NCBI GenBank assembly: GCA_032622095.1
Contig: CP136062.1
Location: forward strand, 55,349,849-55,413,848
Direction: 5' to 3'
Source: Siphonodentalium dalli
Taxonomy: Eukaryota; Mollusca; Scaphopoda; Gadilida; Siphonodentaliidae
Length of the DNA stretch: 64,000 bases
Below are positions 21,189 to 31,773 of this stretch, one piece after another; positions within the stretch are counted from its first letter, which is position 1; every line of letters starts with the position of its first letter. The notes under the pieces are model-generated. The model made no database searches, had not been told where the DNA came from, and worked only from the letters and a program-made list of their open reading frames with translations. The position numbers were made by a program, and so were the translations under genes.

Positions 21189-22282
21189 TAGGCCGAGGCA
21201 CAATAGTGGTAGCAACTTCTAACTTATTATAAAGGCCCAGTTAATTTTTGAGTCACCAAATAAATTTTTTATAGTGCCTTGATGTACAAGTTTAATAAAA
21301 ATATTTGCCATAAAATATCATTAAAATACTTTGTTATCCTTCATCCCATTTCCCTCTCTTCTGATTGGCTGAGAGTGCGTCACATGGCGGGCGATAAATC
21401 ACCATATTACCCTCGAGGGTAACATTGTCTCAGTTATTGACCGCTCAGCTGTTACCAGTAAACATAGAACTATGAAGAACTCACCGCGCAGAGATTCTCT
21501 GACAGCTCTCTGATAATTTCGAAAAACACTGTTTTTATAAACCCCACTGTTTCATAACAACCGCGAACTGTGGTGTTTGCTAATTTGCATAATTGTATGT
21601 TTTTTTATTTGCAATTAAAGCACGCTATGTATAATGGTGTTATCATAGACACATATCTGTTATAAGGTGTAATATTCATATTGGACCTTTTTATATCAAT
21701 AATAAAGACCGTGGGACAAATAGATAAACCTTATTATGTAGTTGGTATGCTGCAGACAATTGCACATACGATGCACATACGTTACAACTACGTTTATGTA
21801 CTATAGATCAAATGGCCACTCTTTGCTGTTTATCAATTGATTATTTCTTTTCTTCAATACATTCATCAGACTTCAGAGAATACCCGTATGTTGCGTAACG
21901 ATCTGTGACAGATGTCAATTTCTTTTTGCACTACTACAACGTGTTAGTTCCACATTTTAGCATTCTGGAAATTAACACGTCTGTCGGCGTCTTCACGCTC
22001 ATTTGAAACGAAACCGAACATTTCGCTGCATGGCTACTCAACTTCGAAATTGCTTTACTCCTCTTTCTGTGAACCAATTTCCACAATGCAACCAGCAAAC
22101 TGACCGGAGAATATCTGCGCAAATGACGGGTCTGTTAATTAATCCAGATTATGAATGTTTTATTTTCTAAATAGCGATGATTCCAACATAGAATTAACTT
22201 TTCGAACTGGATTAAATAATATATGCGCGCATTTATGCCTGCTATTAAGGAGGTTCGTGTGTACTCCATTGTCAGATAACAA

Positions 22283-22436
22283 AACAGTTATCACCCTTGT
22301 TTTCGTGAGACACGGGGATTTGTCGCCGCTCTCGACCTGGAATGTCACCCTCGGGCCTGACGGCCCTCGGGTGACATTCCAGGTCTCGAGCGGGCGACAA
22401 ATCCCCGTATCTCACTCAATCACGGGCGATAACTGT
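22283..22436. repeat. GC-rich 154 bp palindrome
   Basis: ACAGTTATCACCCTTG ... GATAACTGT encloses a near-perfect stem: ACGGGGATTTGTCGCCGCTC, GACCTGGAATGTCACCCTCG on the left and their complements on the right, with a TGAC loop near 22352. The stem is far more GC-rich than its surroundings. It lies in the part of family D that the short form lacks and could form a strong cruciform. Confidence 0.9.
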
Positions 22437-22740
22437 ATAATAATTCATCACCATTTGGAACATCTGTCTCAGAAGGTACCCATAGCATAATAGAAAATAG
22501 CTGAAATTCATAAATCATTTCCACTGTTATGGCTCCCAGAATGCAACAAAATTCAAACTATAGTTTATTTTCTATGAAAGTGGAATAACTATATATCTAA
22601 ATTTATACAGTTATTCCCCTTCCATTGAAAATCATTGACATTGTGCAAAAATTTGAGCATAGACCTGACGTCGGTAACTCAACAACAACAACATGTTCAC
22701 AGTTTATTACACCGGATAAGTTGATAATACAATGTTTTGG

Positions 22741-23128
22741 AGCCTCCTCTTTCAACTGGTATATAATATGGCATATATTTTATATAATGTAATCTGGGGG
22801 TTCCTCATTCAAATGGTATATAATATGGCATATATTTTATATAATGTAATCTGGGGGTTCCTCATTCAAATGGTATATAATATGGCATATATTTTATATA
22901 ATGTAATCTGGGGGGTTCCTCATTCAAATGGTATATAATATGGCATATATTTTATATAATGTAATCTGGGGGTTCATGGTATATAATATGGCATATATTT
23001 TATATAATGTAATCTGGGGGTTCATGGTATATAATATGGCATATATTTTATATAATGTAATCTGGGGGTTACTCATTCAAATGGTATATAATATGGCATT
23101 TATTTTATATAATGTAATCTGGGGGTTC
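22741..23128 (+). repeat. VNTR inside family D element, 7 units of 57/48 bp
   Basis: GGTATATAATATGGCATATA plus TTTTATATAATGTAATCTGG starts at 22758, 22815, 22872, 22930, 22978, 23026 and 23083. The spacing is 57, 57, 58, 48, 48 and 57; the 48 bp units lack CTCATTCAA. The frame reads MVYNMAYILYNVIWGFLIQ per unit, and the single 58 bp unit breaks it. The short form of the element has no expansion here. Confidence 0.92.
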
Positions 23129-23152
23129 GAAAATGTAATGGGCCTTTAACAT

Positions 23153-24637
23153 ATGAAGCTTTTAGCTTATTATTTGTGGGTGGTCATATTAATGGTTTCC
23201 ATGCCTGAGCTTTTAGCTTATTATTTGTGGGTGGTCATATTAATGGTTTCCATGCCTGAGCTTTTAGCTTATTATTTGTGGGTGGTCATATTAATGGTTT
23301 CCATGTCTGAGCTTTTAGCTTATTATTTGTGGGTGGTCATATTAATGGTTTCCATGTCTGAGCTTTTAGCTTATTATTTGTGGGTGGTCATATTAATGGT
23401 TTCCATGTCTGAGCTTTTAGCTTATTATTTGTGGGTGGTCATATTAATGGTTTCCATGTCTGAGCTTTTAGCTTATTATTTGTGGGTGGTCATATTAATG
23501 GTTTCCATGCCTGAGCTTTTAGCTTATTATTTGTGGGTGGTCATATTAATGGTTTCCATGCCTGAGCTTTTAGCTTATTATTTGTGGGTGGTCATATTAA
23601 TGGTTTCCATGTCTGAGCTTTTAGCTTATTATTTGTGGGTGGTCATATTAATGGTTTCCATGTCTGAGCTTTTAGCTTATTATTTGTGGGTGGTCATATT
23701 AATGGTTTCCATGCCTGAGCTTTTAGCTTATTATTTGTGGGTGGTCATATTAATGGTTTCCATGTCTGAGCTTTTAGCTTATTATTTGTGGGTGGTCATA
23801 TTAATGGTTTCCATGTCTGAGCTTTTAGCTTATTATTTGTGGGTGGTCATATTAATGGTTTCCATGCCTGAGCTTTTAGCTTATTATTTGTGGGTGGTCA
23901 TATTAATGGTTTCCATGCCTGAGCTTTTAGCTTATTATTTGTGGGTGGTCATATTAATGGTTTCCATGTCTGAGCTTTTAGCTTATTATTTGTGGGTGGT
24001 CATATTAATGGTTTCCATGTCTGAGCTTTTAGCTTATTATTTGTGGGTGGTCATATTAATGGTTTCCATGTCTGAGCTTTTAGCTTATTATTTGTGGGTG
24101 GTCATATTAATGGTTTCCATGTCTGAGCTTTTAGCTTATTATTTGTGGGTGGTCATATTAATGGTTTCCATGTCTGAGCTTTTAGCTTATTATTTGTGGG
24201 TGGTCATATTAATGGTTTCCATGCCTGAGCTTTTAGCTTATTATTTGTGGGTGGTCATATTAATGGTTACCATGCCTGAGCTTTTAGCTTATTATTTGTG
24301 GGTGGTCATATTAATGGTTTCCATGCCTGAGCTTTTAGCTTATTATTTGTGGGTGGTCATATTAATGGTTTCCATGCCTGAGCTTTTAGCTTATTATTTG
24401 TGGGTGGTCATATTAATGGTTTCCATGCCTGAGCTTTTAGCTTATTATTTGTGGGTGGTCATATTAATGGTTTCCATGTCTGAGCTTTTAGCTTATTATT
24501 TGTGGGTGGTCATATTAATGGTTTCCATGTCTGAGCTTTTAGCTTATTATTTGTGGGTGGTCATATTAATGGTTTCCATGTCTGAGCTATGTCAGAAGGT
24601 GGAAAGTTTAGATGGACCTACACAGAAAACTACTTAA
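23153..24637 (+). repeat. 28 x 51 bp tandem array with a 494-codon open frame
   Basis: After ATGAAG come exactly 28 units of 51 bp (23159-24586), then a 16-codon unique tail and stop. Each unit reads LLAYYLWVVILMVSM, then P or S, then E. This 17-residue hydrophobic unit would look like a membrane helix. Only two sites vary: C/T giving Pro or Ser, and one T-to-A giving Thr in unit 22. The Pro/Ser order is PP SSSS PP SS P SS PP SSSSS PPPPP SSS. All changes are nonsynonymous and no synonymous change exists, which fits DNA homogenisation rather than protein selection. No Kozak context, promoter or splice sites support a gene. It begins 4 bp after the family D element ends. I favour a satellite with a fortuitous frame. 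Confidence 0.92.
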
Positions 24638-24853
24638 TTGTTAAGCCTAGTGCACCACAGGAAGGAATCTATGCTATAATATGAAGACCACATCAAGCAT
24701 ATTATATAACGATAAAAATGTCTAAAAGATGACATTAATCATAGAAGGGAAATTTTGGAAGGAGCGTTCTCAACAAGTAAACAAATTGAATGGAAATGAA
24801 TAACTGCCATAAATAGTACATGATCTGAACCAGTAAAAGGCTCGATTGGCAAT

Positions 24854-25253
24854 TTAACCCTTTACCCAACAGAACGGCCCTGTGCCAATGCATTCTCTTA
24901 TATATGCGAGTCGACCATAGGTCGCCTCGCATATATAAGAGAATGCATTGGCTTAACACATTAAAAATTATAAAATTGTTAAAGAATGTAAGAAAAAATG
25001 GTAAAAAGTGTTAAAAAAAGATTTTTTTTAGGCCAATGCATTCTCTTATATATGCGAGGCGACCTATGGTCGACTCGCATATATAAGAGAATGCATTGGC
25101 ACAGGGCATAACTGTAACTATCACAATGTGGTCAAGGAGCCGGTTCCAATGATATCCATATGTGTATGGTTCTATTGAGACAGACTGAAGATATTTTAGG
25201 CTGTTGAAGCTTTATTTGGCCGGTTTTGGCCGGTTTGTTGGGTAAAGGGTTAA
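24854..25253. mobile_element. Family C MITE, CCCTTTACCCAACA subtype, copy 4
   Basis: TTAA-CCCTTTACCCAACAGAAC to TTGTTGGGTAAAGGG-TTAA. Two complete palindromes (about 24889-24954 and 25033-25100) are separated by a TAAAAATTATAAAATTGTTA segment. A CCGGTTTTGGCCGG motif lies near the right end. Confidence 0.9.
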
Positions 25254-25394
25254 TTGAGTTCAATACTGCTTCAAGAATCTTAACATTATGTTAGGTGTGT
25301 GCTGGACCCTTCTGCAAATTAGTGGACATAGAACCTGAACAGAGGGGGGAATTAAAGTAACCAAATACAATGTTAATTAATTTGAGACTACAGA

Positions 25395-25622
25395 CACTTC
25401 CCAAAAGATGAGGCCTAAACAGAATGAGATCCCCAGAGGGTGCATGAATTTGGTGGTGCGCATGCTAGCCTGCTGTGTGGGATAGCGTCACTAAATTACT
25501 GTGTCTGTCATTTGCAAAGAATGAGGCCCCCACCAGAGGGTGAATTTAGTGACGCTAGCACCACCAGATTCACCCTCTGGGGGCCTCATTCTGCAAATGT
25601 CAGACACACTATTTCCAGGCTT
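25395..25622. mobile_element. Family B, composite copy 4
   Basis: A fragment (AGAATGAGATCCCCAGAGGG to GCGTCACTAAATTAC) is joined to a complete short element, TGTGTCTGTCATTTGCAAAG to ACACACTATTTCCAGGCTTG. The centre of the palindrome is collapsed to GCTAGCACCACC. Confidence 0.82.
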
Positions 25623-25747
25623 GTATCCAGTGTAATGTTGCCCATCCCGGTAAATTAATGTGACAAAACCTAATTTTAACATATAAGGGTGGCCACATAA
25701 AAGTGAATTAAAGCAGATATAAACAAAAGGTAGAGGTCTGATCCACT

Positions 25748-26002
25748 TCAAGCCTTGAAATAGTGTGTCTGTCATTTGCAGAATGAGGTCCCCAGAGGGT
25801 GAATTTAGTGATGCTACCCTGCACATCGGGCTAGCATCACCAAATTCAGCCTCTGGGGACCTCATTCTGCTTACACCTCAGCAGAATGAGGTTCCCAGAG
25901 GGTGAATTTGGTGATGCTAGCCCGCTGTGCAGGGTAGCATCACTAAATTCACCCTCTGGGGACCTCATTCTGCAAATGACAGACACACTATTTCAAGGCT
26001 TG
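25748..26002. mobile_element. Family B, CAAGCCTTGAAATAG subtype, copy 5
   Basis: A 255 bp palindrome-of-palindromes: CAAGCCTTGAAATAGTGTGT at the left and ACACACTATTTCAAGGCTTG at the right. Two inner hairpins meet at TTACACCTCAGCAGAATGAG. It is the best preserved example of this subtype with 35648-35901. Confidence 0.9.
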
Positions 26003-26054
26003 GTGGTGGTTTTGTCGTTGACCTTTATGTATTTCAACTTTTATTACTATATTT

Positions 26055-26315
26055 TTACAATTTTTGACACTGTTTTTGTTGGGGAAAAAATCATGATAAA
26101 CTTTAAAAATTCATATAAATTAAAACAGAGTCCATCTGTATATTTATAAATTTTGACTCTGTTTTTGTTGGGAAAAAATCATGTTAAACTTTAAAAATTC
26201 ATATAAATTAAAACAGAGTCCATCTGTATTTTTACAAATTTTGACTCTGTTTTTGTTGGGAAAAAATCATGTTAAACTTTTAAAATTCATATAAATTAAT
26301 ACAGAATCCATCCGG
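26055..26315 (+). repeat. Tandem repeat, ~88 bp unit, 3 copies
   Basis: TTTTGACTCTGTTTTTGTTG with AATTCATATAAATTAAAACA starts near 26063, 26152 and 26240. The last copy is diverged. No coding potential. Confidence 0.85.
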
Positions 26316-26770
26316 AAAACATTGTCTCTAAATTCACCTCATTATCCAATGGGCCAGGTTCATAAATACATGTAAGTCCAAGTGTTTGCGTGACTCATGA
26401 GGGAATGATATTTGTTAACATCTATAAAACACAGATGCCACCGAAGATACAACCACCTGCCGCCAGACATTCTTCGGAAGCAACAAGACGAGTAAATCGG
26501 CCCAGCATGACAGCTATTGTCTGCGATGCTAACCATTATTCAATGCCATGACAATAAAGGGATGGAAGACAAGTCAATATTAATGATTCACGTGCCTCAA
26601 CAATATGTCTAGATAATTGTTTATTAAAGAAGTCAAATTTAATTTCATAGCCCCATGGGCTGTTGCATGTGTCTAAGATTGAATTGTCCAACACCTGGTT
26701 AATACAAATAATAGATTATAGGTAATTGATAAAATTTTCAAACCTGGAAACATGTGTAGCACTAGATCAT

Positions 26771-27390
26771 GTCATGAATCTCTACTCTTCGTTAGCCAGA
26801 CGTCGCGTGAGAACCAGAAGGTTCTAACTAACATTACTCAATTTTAGAGAAAATCGACATTGAAATTATGAGCACCGGAAAAATTATTATACACTATATA
26901 TTGAAAATCACAATGTCAGAACGTTCTATCTACAATATAGCTCACAAAAGTGTCTTATTGACTTGATCTTGATACTTTTGTAGGTTGAAGAGGTAAATAG
27001 TATTCAAGGGAACATTTATATTGGGCTATACCGTAATAATGTTGAAACGTTGAAACATTATAATATTTACCTCATATTATTGTCGAGACAACACAATTCA
27101 CATTTCGTCGGCAGCCATTCGCCAAACTTACATCACGTGACGTGGATCTGCCAATCCTATTGGCTCTGTAGATAGAACCATCTTGCTCTAACAAAACATG
27201 CCGATTGGAGATGGAACGTATTTGCACAGCATTTTGTGTGAAAACTGGGACTCGAGTTCACGTGATCATGTGTTTAACGGACAGATTATGAGTTGCCGGT
27301 TATATCGGTACCATGCAATAACTCATTTTCCCGCCAAAGTACAGTTAGAACCTTCTGGTTCTCATGCGACGCAGAGTAGAGATTCATGAC
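26771..27390. mobile_element. 620 bp TIR element with GTCATGAATCTCTACTC ends
   Basis: Left GTCATGAATCTCTACTC and GAGAACCAGAAGGTTCTAAC, right GTTAGAACCTTCTGGTTCTC and GAGTAGAGATTCATGAC. The left arm has 13 extra bases (TTCGTTAGCCAGA region). The interior has a CACGTGACGTGG box and a CCAATCCTATTGG motif. No transposase is recognised; one internal frame at 27198-27389 has no domain features. The terminus is reused in the 31 bp array at 17458. Confidence 0.75.
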
Positions 27391-27721
27391 ATTATCTACA
27401 GTGTAGTGTAGCACCAGTTATGAAGTTGTAAAGAAACATTGAAATAACTGGCATGTCATTGTCATTAACAGGTTGAAACATACCAAAAATTTAAATATGA
27501 CCGGCTGAAATTCTTTTTTACCTGCCTTTGCATTCAAGTTTCTTAGTATTATATTTTACATAGCATGCGTGTGTTACACGAAATCCTGTACCGTGATTGG
27601 TCAACATGGGTCGTGCAATTCATACACGATAATACACACCATAACATGAAACAACGTCTGTGACAGACCATAATTTAGTTAATCAATCCCAGAAAGATCC
27701 AGAAATGACAACCAAGCGATC
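27391..27721. other. Unique stretch without a recognised gene
   Basis: No repeat family, long frame or splice-bounded open segment recognised. Confidence 0.35.
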
Positions 27722-27905
27722 TCGAGCCTCGTATATTTAAGAGAATACATTGGCCTACTCAATATTTACCTTCACATTGTAAGCCAGTGCATTCTCTTAT
27801 ACACTGTATAAATGCGAGGCTTGTTTGGTTTCTTTTGGAGACTCATAAATACATGTACATGTACATTGTATAAGAAAATGCACTGGCACAGGATCTTTAA
27901 TGTAA
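27722..27905. repeat. Diverged family C-like palindromic repeat
   Basis: GAGCCTCGTATATTTAAGAG, GCCAGTGCATTCTCTTATAC and AAATGCACTGGCACAGGATC are present in the same order as at 100-285. No TTAA ends are evident. Confidence 0.65.
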
Positions 27906-28324
27906 TTATGGTAAAATCCTCAATTTTAGAATGACCTTCCCAATCATAATTGTCATGTTACATGGACCTGAACCACATGGAAAATTAGAAACAGACTCAG
28001 TGACAGACTTGCCAAAAACTGTGCGGATAATCAAGAAAACAAAATTCCAAACCCAAATGAACTAATCAAATGTAACAATCATAGTCTGAGAATTCATTCC
28101 GCCCATTGCAAATTTGACCGAGGAATAAATTACACAGGAAGAAGCATTGCCGGAATTCAAAGAAATGGACAGTACAACTTTAACCTTTCAAAACTGTGGG
28201 GAATATTTTGGAGAATGGAAGGTTCCCTACATATGAATGAATAGGAATTGTCATCTCTGTGGTGCAAATGAAATATAGAACTTCCGTATATATAAAATAC
28301 ATTATTATGAGTATTTATTATATT

Positions 28325-28546
28325 ATCGATTTTTGTATCAACCCATATACCCTGTGCCAATGCATTCTCTTATATATGCGAGTCGACCATAGGTCGCCTC
28401 GCATATATAAGAGAATGCATTGGCCTAAAAAAAAAATTAAATTTTTTTTTTTTTACAATTTTAATAATTTATTCTCATATTATTAACATACTTATTGTGT
28501 AGGTTTAGGGCCGATCAGATCGGCCCCCTGGCACTCAAAGGGTTAA
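28325..28546. mobile_element. Family C MITE, 5'-truncated copy 5
   Basis: Starts inside the family at ATTATCGATTTTTGTATCAA, passes the complete palindrome (28358-28424) and ends CTGGCACTCAAAGGG-TTAA. The outer left CCCTTTGAGTGCC is missing. Confidence 0.85.
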
Positions 28547-28571
28547 GGAGTTGATTATTTAAGGCATTACT
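28543..28571. mobile_element. Family A terminal fragment, copy 12
   Basis: TTAAGGAGTTGATTATTTAA followed by GGCATTACTG is the right end of family A. It shares its TTAA with the end of the family C copy, so the TTAA within family A was probably the family C insertion target. Confidence 0.75.
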
Positions 28572-28669
28572 GGACCTTGTATGCACCGATATAGCCAAAG
28601 GCCTACTACTTACTTTTATTACATGCTTGCCTATAAAATAGTGGGGAATTACCGTAACGTAGATCGTTG

Positions 28670-28745
28670 TATTTATCTCTTAGAATCCACAGTGAAATAC
28701 GATGTCGTTATTTCGCTCTAGATAGCGTTATTTCACTGTAGGGCT
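28670..28745. repeat. Short inverted repeat around CAGTGAAATA
   Basis: ACAGTGAAATACGATGTCGT and ATAGCGTTATTTCACTGTAG are complementary at TATTTCACTGT. Small hairpin of unknown origin. Confidence 0.45.
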
Positions 28746-29344
28746 TGAAACTAACATGAGTTGCCAAGGTCGATCGAGTGATCATTGTGTGCACACTGTC
28801 CACTAGCCAATCAAAAGCGACGAATTTATGACAGCACGTGATCAATCAACAATTCTATGTTTGAGTCGCAGCGTGTCAAAGTCAACTTTTCTCATAGGCT
28901 CTTTCCTGTTAGTAAACACTGATACCTGCACTCTTTAATTAAGTACAGTTAATGATTTAATTAATTAACACTTAACATAGCAACTTTGAGCCTAAATATT
29001 ACACATATAATTAAAAGAAACGACATTTTTTTGTTTGAATACCTGAAACATCTCATTCATGTTTGGAAAGAAATATAAAATTTCCACTGGCGGCTTGTAC
29101 ATGCATGTAGCTGCTCGTGAAAATTCGATATTTATTTCCAGACACTCATGAGACATTTCGGTAGGTATTCTGTATTTATTTATATTATGCTAAATATATT
29201 GATAAGATCATCTTTAGTTGCAGATTGCTGACTTTGTGCACGTCGCATTATGTTCTGGCTCATTATAACTTTAGACATCATGATGAATACATCAATATAT
29301 TTATGGACCCGATTCAGTGAAGTACGAGAGACATGGTTTAATCT

Positions 29345-29794
29345 CAAGCCTTGAAACAGTGTGTCTGACATTTGCAGAATGAGGTCCCCAGAGGGTGAAT
29401 TTAGTGATGATATCAGGCACTGCAGGCTGGCTAGCATCACCAAATTCACCCTTTGGGATCCACATTTTGCTTAGGCCTCAACTGCTATGGGAGACATATA
29501 GGATCAGATTTAGGTTCCCCAGTTAAAGTTGATGAGTTCCCTCATTAGTCACCACGATTATGCAATTTATCTTCTGCAGTATAGGGGATAAAGAAACTTC
29601 CCAGAAGCGAAAAAGTAACCAAAAACAATGTTAATTTGAGACAATAGATACTTCCCAGAAGATGAGGTTTAATCAGAACGAGGTTCCCAGAGGGTGAATT
29701 TGGTGATGCCAGCCCATTGCGCGGGGTAGCATCCTTAAATTCTCCCTCTGGGGACCTCATTCTGCAAAAGTGAGACACATTATTTCCAGACCTG
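29345..29794. mobile_element. Family B, long form, diverged copy 6
   Basis: CAAGCCTTGAAACAGTGTGT at the left and ACACATTATTTCCAGACCTG at the right. The interior has lost much of the long-form segment but keeps AAACTTCCCAGAAG. Confidence 0.82.
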
Positions 29795-29814
29795 TTTATT
29801 CTGATGCTCAGAAG

Positions 29815-30097
29815 CAAGCCTTGAAATAGTGTGTCTGTCATTTGCAGAATGAGGTCCCCAGAGGGGGGATTTAAGGATGCTACCCCGCGCAATGGGCTGG
29901 CATCACCAAATTCACCCTCTGGGAACCTCGTTCTGATTAAACCTCATCTGGGGACCTCATTCTGCTTTACACCTCAGCGGAATGAGGTTCCCAGAGGGTG
30001 AATTTGGTGATGCTAGCCCGCTATGCGGGTTAGCATCACTAAATTCACCCTCTGGGGACCTCATTCTGCAAATGACAGACACCCTATTTCAAGACTT
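29815..30097. mobile_element. Family B, CAAGCCTTGAAATAG subtype, copy 7
   Basis: CAAGCCTTGAAATAGTGTGT to CACCCTATTTCAAGACTT with two inner hairpins. It starts 20 bp after copy 6 ends. Confidence 0.88.
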
Positions 30098-30297
30098 TCT
30101 CAGTAGATATCATGTCTCGCATCAGTAGGGATCATGTCTTTAATTCCCTTTCGTGTAATTTATACACTATACCAGTAAGTTATAAACTGGAAGGCAAAGA
30201 AGTGTGGTATAATAGGATAAGCTAAAGAGGGAATTCTTTTATGGTTTTATGTCAGCAGGGCAAAGGAGATGTCAGTGCAGTCTCGAGTTAACCATTT

Positions 30298-30518
30298 GAG
30301 TGCCAGGGGCCGATCTCATCGCCCCTAAACATACAAAATAAGTCTGTTAAAGAATATAAGAATAAATTATTAAAATTGTAAAAAATTGTAAAAAACAAAA
30401 ACAAAAAAAATTGTTAGGCCAATGCATTCTCTTATATATGCGAGGCGACCTATGGTCGACTCGCATATATAAGAGAATGCATTGGCACAGGGTATATGGG
30501 TTGATACAAAAATCGACT
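30298..30518. mobile_element. Family C MITE, 3'-truncated copy 6
   Basis: TTAA-CCATTTGAGTGCCAGGGGCC with the palindrome at 30417-30486. It breaks off after ACAAAAATCGACTTAAAG instead of reaching GGCACTCAAAGGG. Confidence 0.85.
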
Positions 30519-30611
30519 TAAAGTGGTCAAGGCCATTACACATAACAGAGAAATGGATCTGTCAATCCGAAAGTAAGCTGGATTACTCTTGGGTGGTGGC
30601 AATGATTTCAG

Positions 30612-30786
30612 CATAAATATAATGAGCCTAATGGCATTTTATCGCAGGTAAGCCATATCACGTTATCAGTTTTACATTGGAAAGATCGCACAGATCGAGG
30701 ACCAATTTCACAGTGAATGTTTCCACTGCACGCTGAAAGCACTGACTCCTGGAAAGAAATATTCGCACTTGCTCATATATACATGA
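30612..30786 (+). pseudogene. Degenerate fibronectin type III-like exon (frameshifted)
   Basis: After an acceptor-like ATGATTTCAG, one frame reads HKYNEPNGILSQVSHITLS. From about 30670 the +1 frame continues FYIGKIAQIEDQFHSE and then CFHCTLKALTPGKKYSHLL before a stop at 30784. An EPNG-I turn followed about 38 residues later by LTPGxxY matches the C/C' turn and E-F loop spacing of fibronectin III domains. The reading depends on one frameshift, and the 22 bp between the halves starts GT and ends AG but is too short for an animal intron. Either a decayed exon of a receptor or adhesion gene, or a chance match. Confidence 0.35.
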
Positions 30787-30989
30787 ACCAAATATGAACT
30801 TGGCCTACATCTTCTCAAATGTGAACCACGTACCAATTTTCAAGAAATTCTGTTGAATAATATTGCTCAAGTTGTCATGTGGACAAGGATGGACAGATGC
30901 ACGCACTGACGCACGGATAATTGAACATGCTGATTATAATTGTCCTCCGAAATATTCCGGGGGACAATAAAGTAAACTTAAGGACATGG

Positions 30990-31560
30990 TTAACTAATTT
31001 TAATCTTAGCGTCAATCGCTACTTTTTGGCACAAAATATTAATGAATTTCAATAATTATTGACCAATTTCATTGTCCCAATGAATGTCGCTTGTGAAAAT
31101 TCAAATTGGATCATTTACTCTTAGTCCCTAGACAGATGTGTTCATTCACATAAAATGAATTGAAACAAGATTGATGTTAATAGTTAATTATGCTACTAGT
31201 ATATTATAATCACATTGTACTACATGTATATAAGTAACTTCAGAAATCTATTGATAATAATTCATAATTAATAATCACCACATTTCGCATTTAATTCTCA
31301 GAATCCTAGATGACGCTATTTCAACATAAGGCCAAAATAATTTGAATGCGTGTTACTGGTAATGGGTCCAAAAACATTAGAGATGTATCAATCTAGTGGG
31401 TTAGACTAAGATTTTGAGGACGCGGCTGGTTATCATATCTCCATGAAGATACAGATGTTTTAAAGAAATGTCCAGGCGCTCCTCTGTTCAAGGTGCTATA
31501 TATACTGGCTAATTATTCTGAGTTTAAAAGAAATGTTGATATGCATGTATATCAGCTACA
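30990..31560. other. AT-rich stretch without a recognised gene
   Basis: No repeat family or splice-bounded open frame recognised. Upstream, at 30890-30975, GGACAAGGATGGACAGATGC and GAAATATTCCGGGGGACAAT look like the tail of another GGAC-type dispersed repeat. Confidence 0.4.
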
Positions 31561-31773
31561 TGTGCCCAGTCCTCCTCAGGAAGCAGGCGCTATTGCGCTC
31601 ACGCCCAGCAGCGCCCGCATTTTCGATTTCCCTGGCGTGATGTATCGCTCCCGTCTTTTTTCATAGTGGAAACCGGCACTTTAGTGTAAATTTCTGGCCG
31701 GAATGTACTCTCACCGGAAACTCCGGCAAACCTCATCGAATGCACCCACATTTTGAAAATAAAATAAATAAAC

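Larger units (their letters stand above)
21229..23149. mobile_element. Family D element, long form (TTAA-type, 1.9 kb)
   Basis: AGGCCCAGTTAATTTTTGAG at the left and TTCGAAAATGTAATGGGCCT at the right are inverted repeats. The flanks are ATAA (mutated TTAA) and TTAA. It is collinear with the short form at 37527-37982 in reverse orientation, but has about 1.1 kb extra (21337-22440) and a VNTR (22741-23128). The extra part contains a CCAAT-type CTGATTGGCTGAG box and the 154 bp palindrome. No transposase is seen. TTAA flanks suggest Kolobok or piggyBac. Confidence 0.8.

Noticed and set aside
23153-24637. Calling the 51 bp array a genuine repeat-protein gene
   Set aside because: No synonymous variation, no promoter, Kozak or splice evidence; reported as a satellite with an open frame instead.
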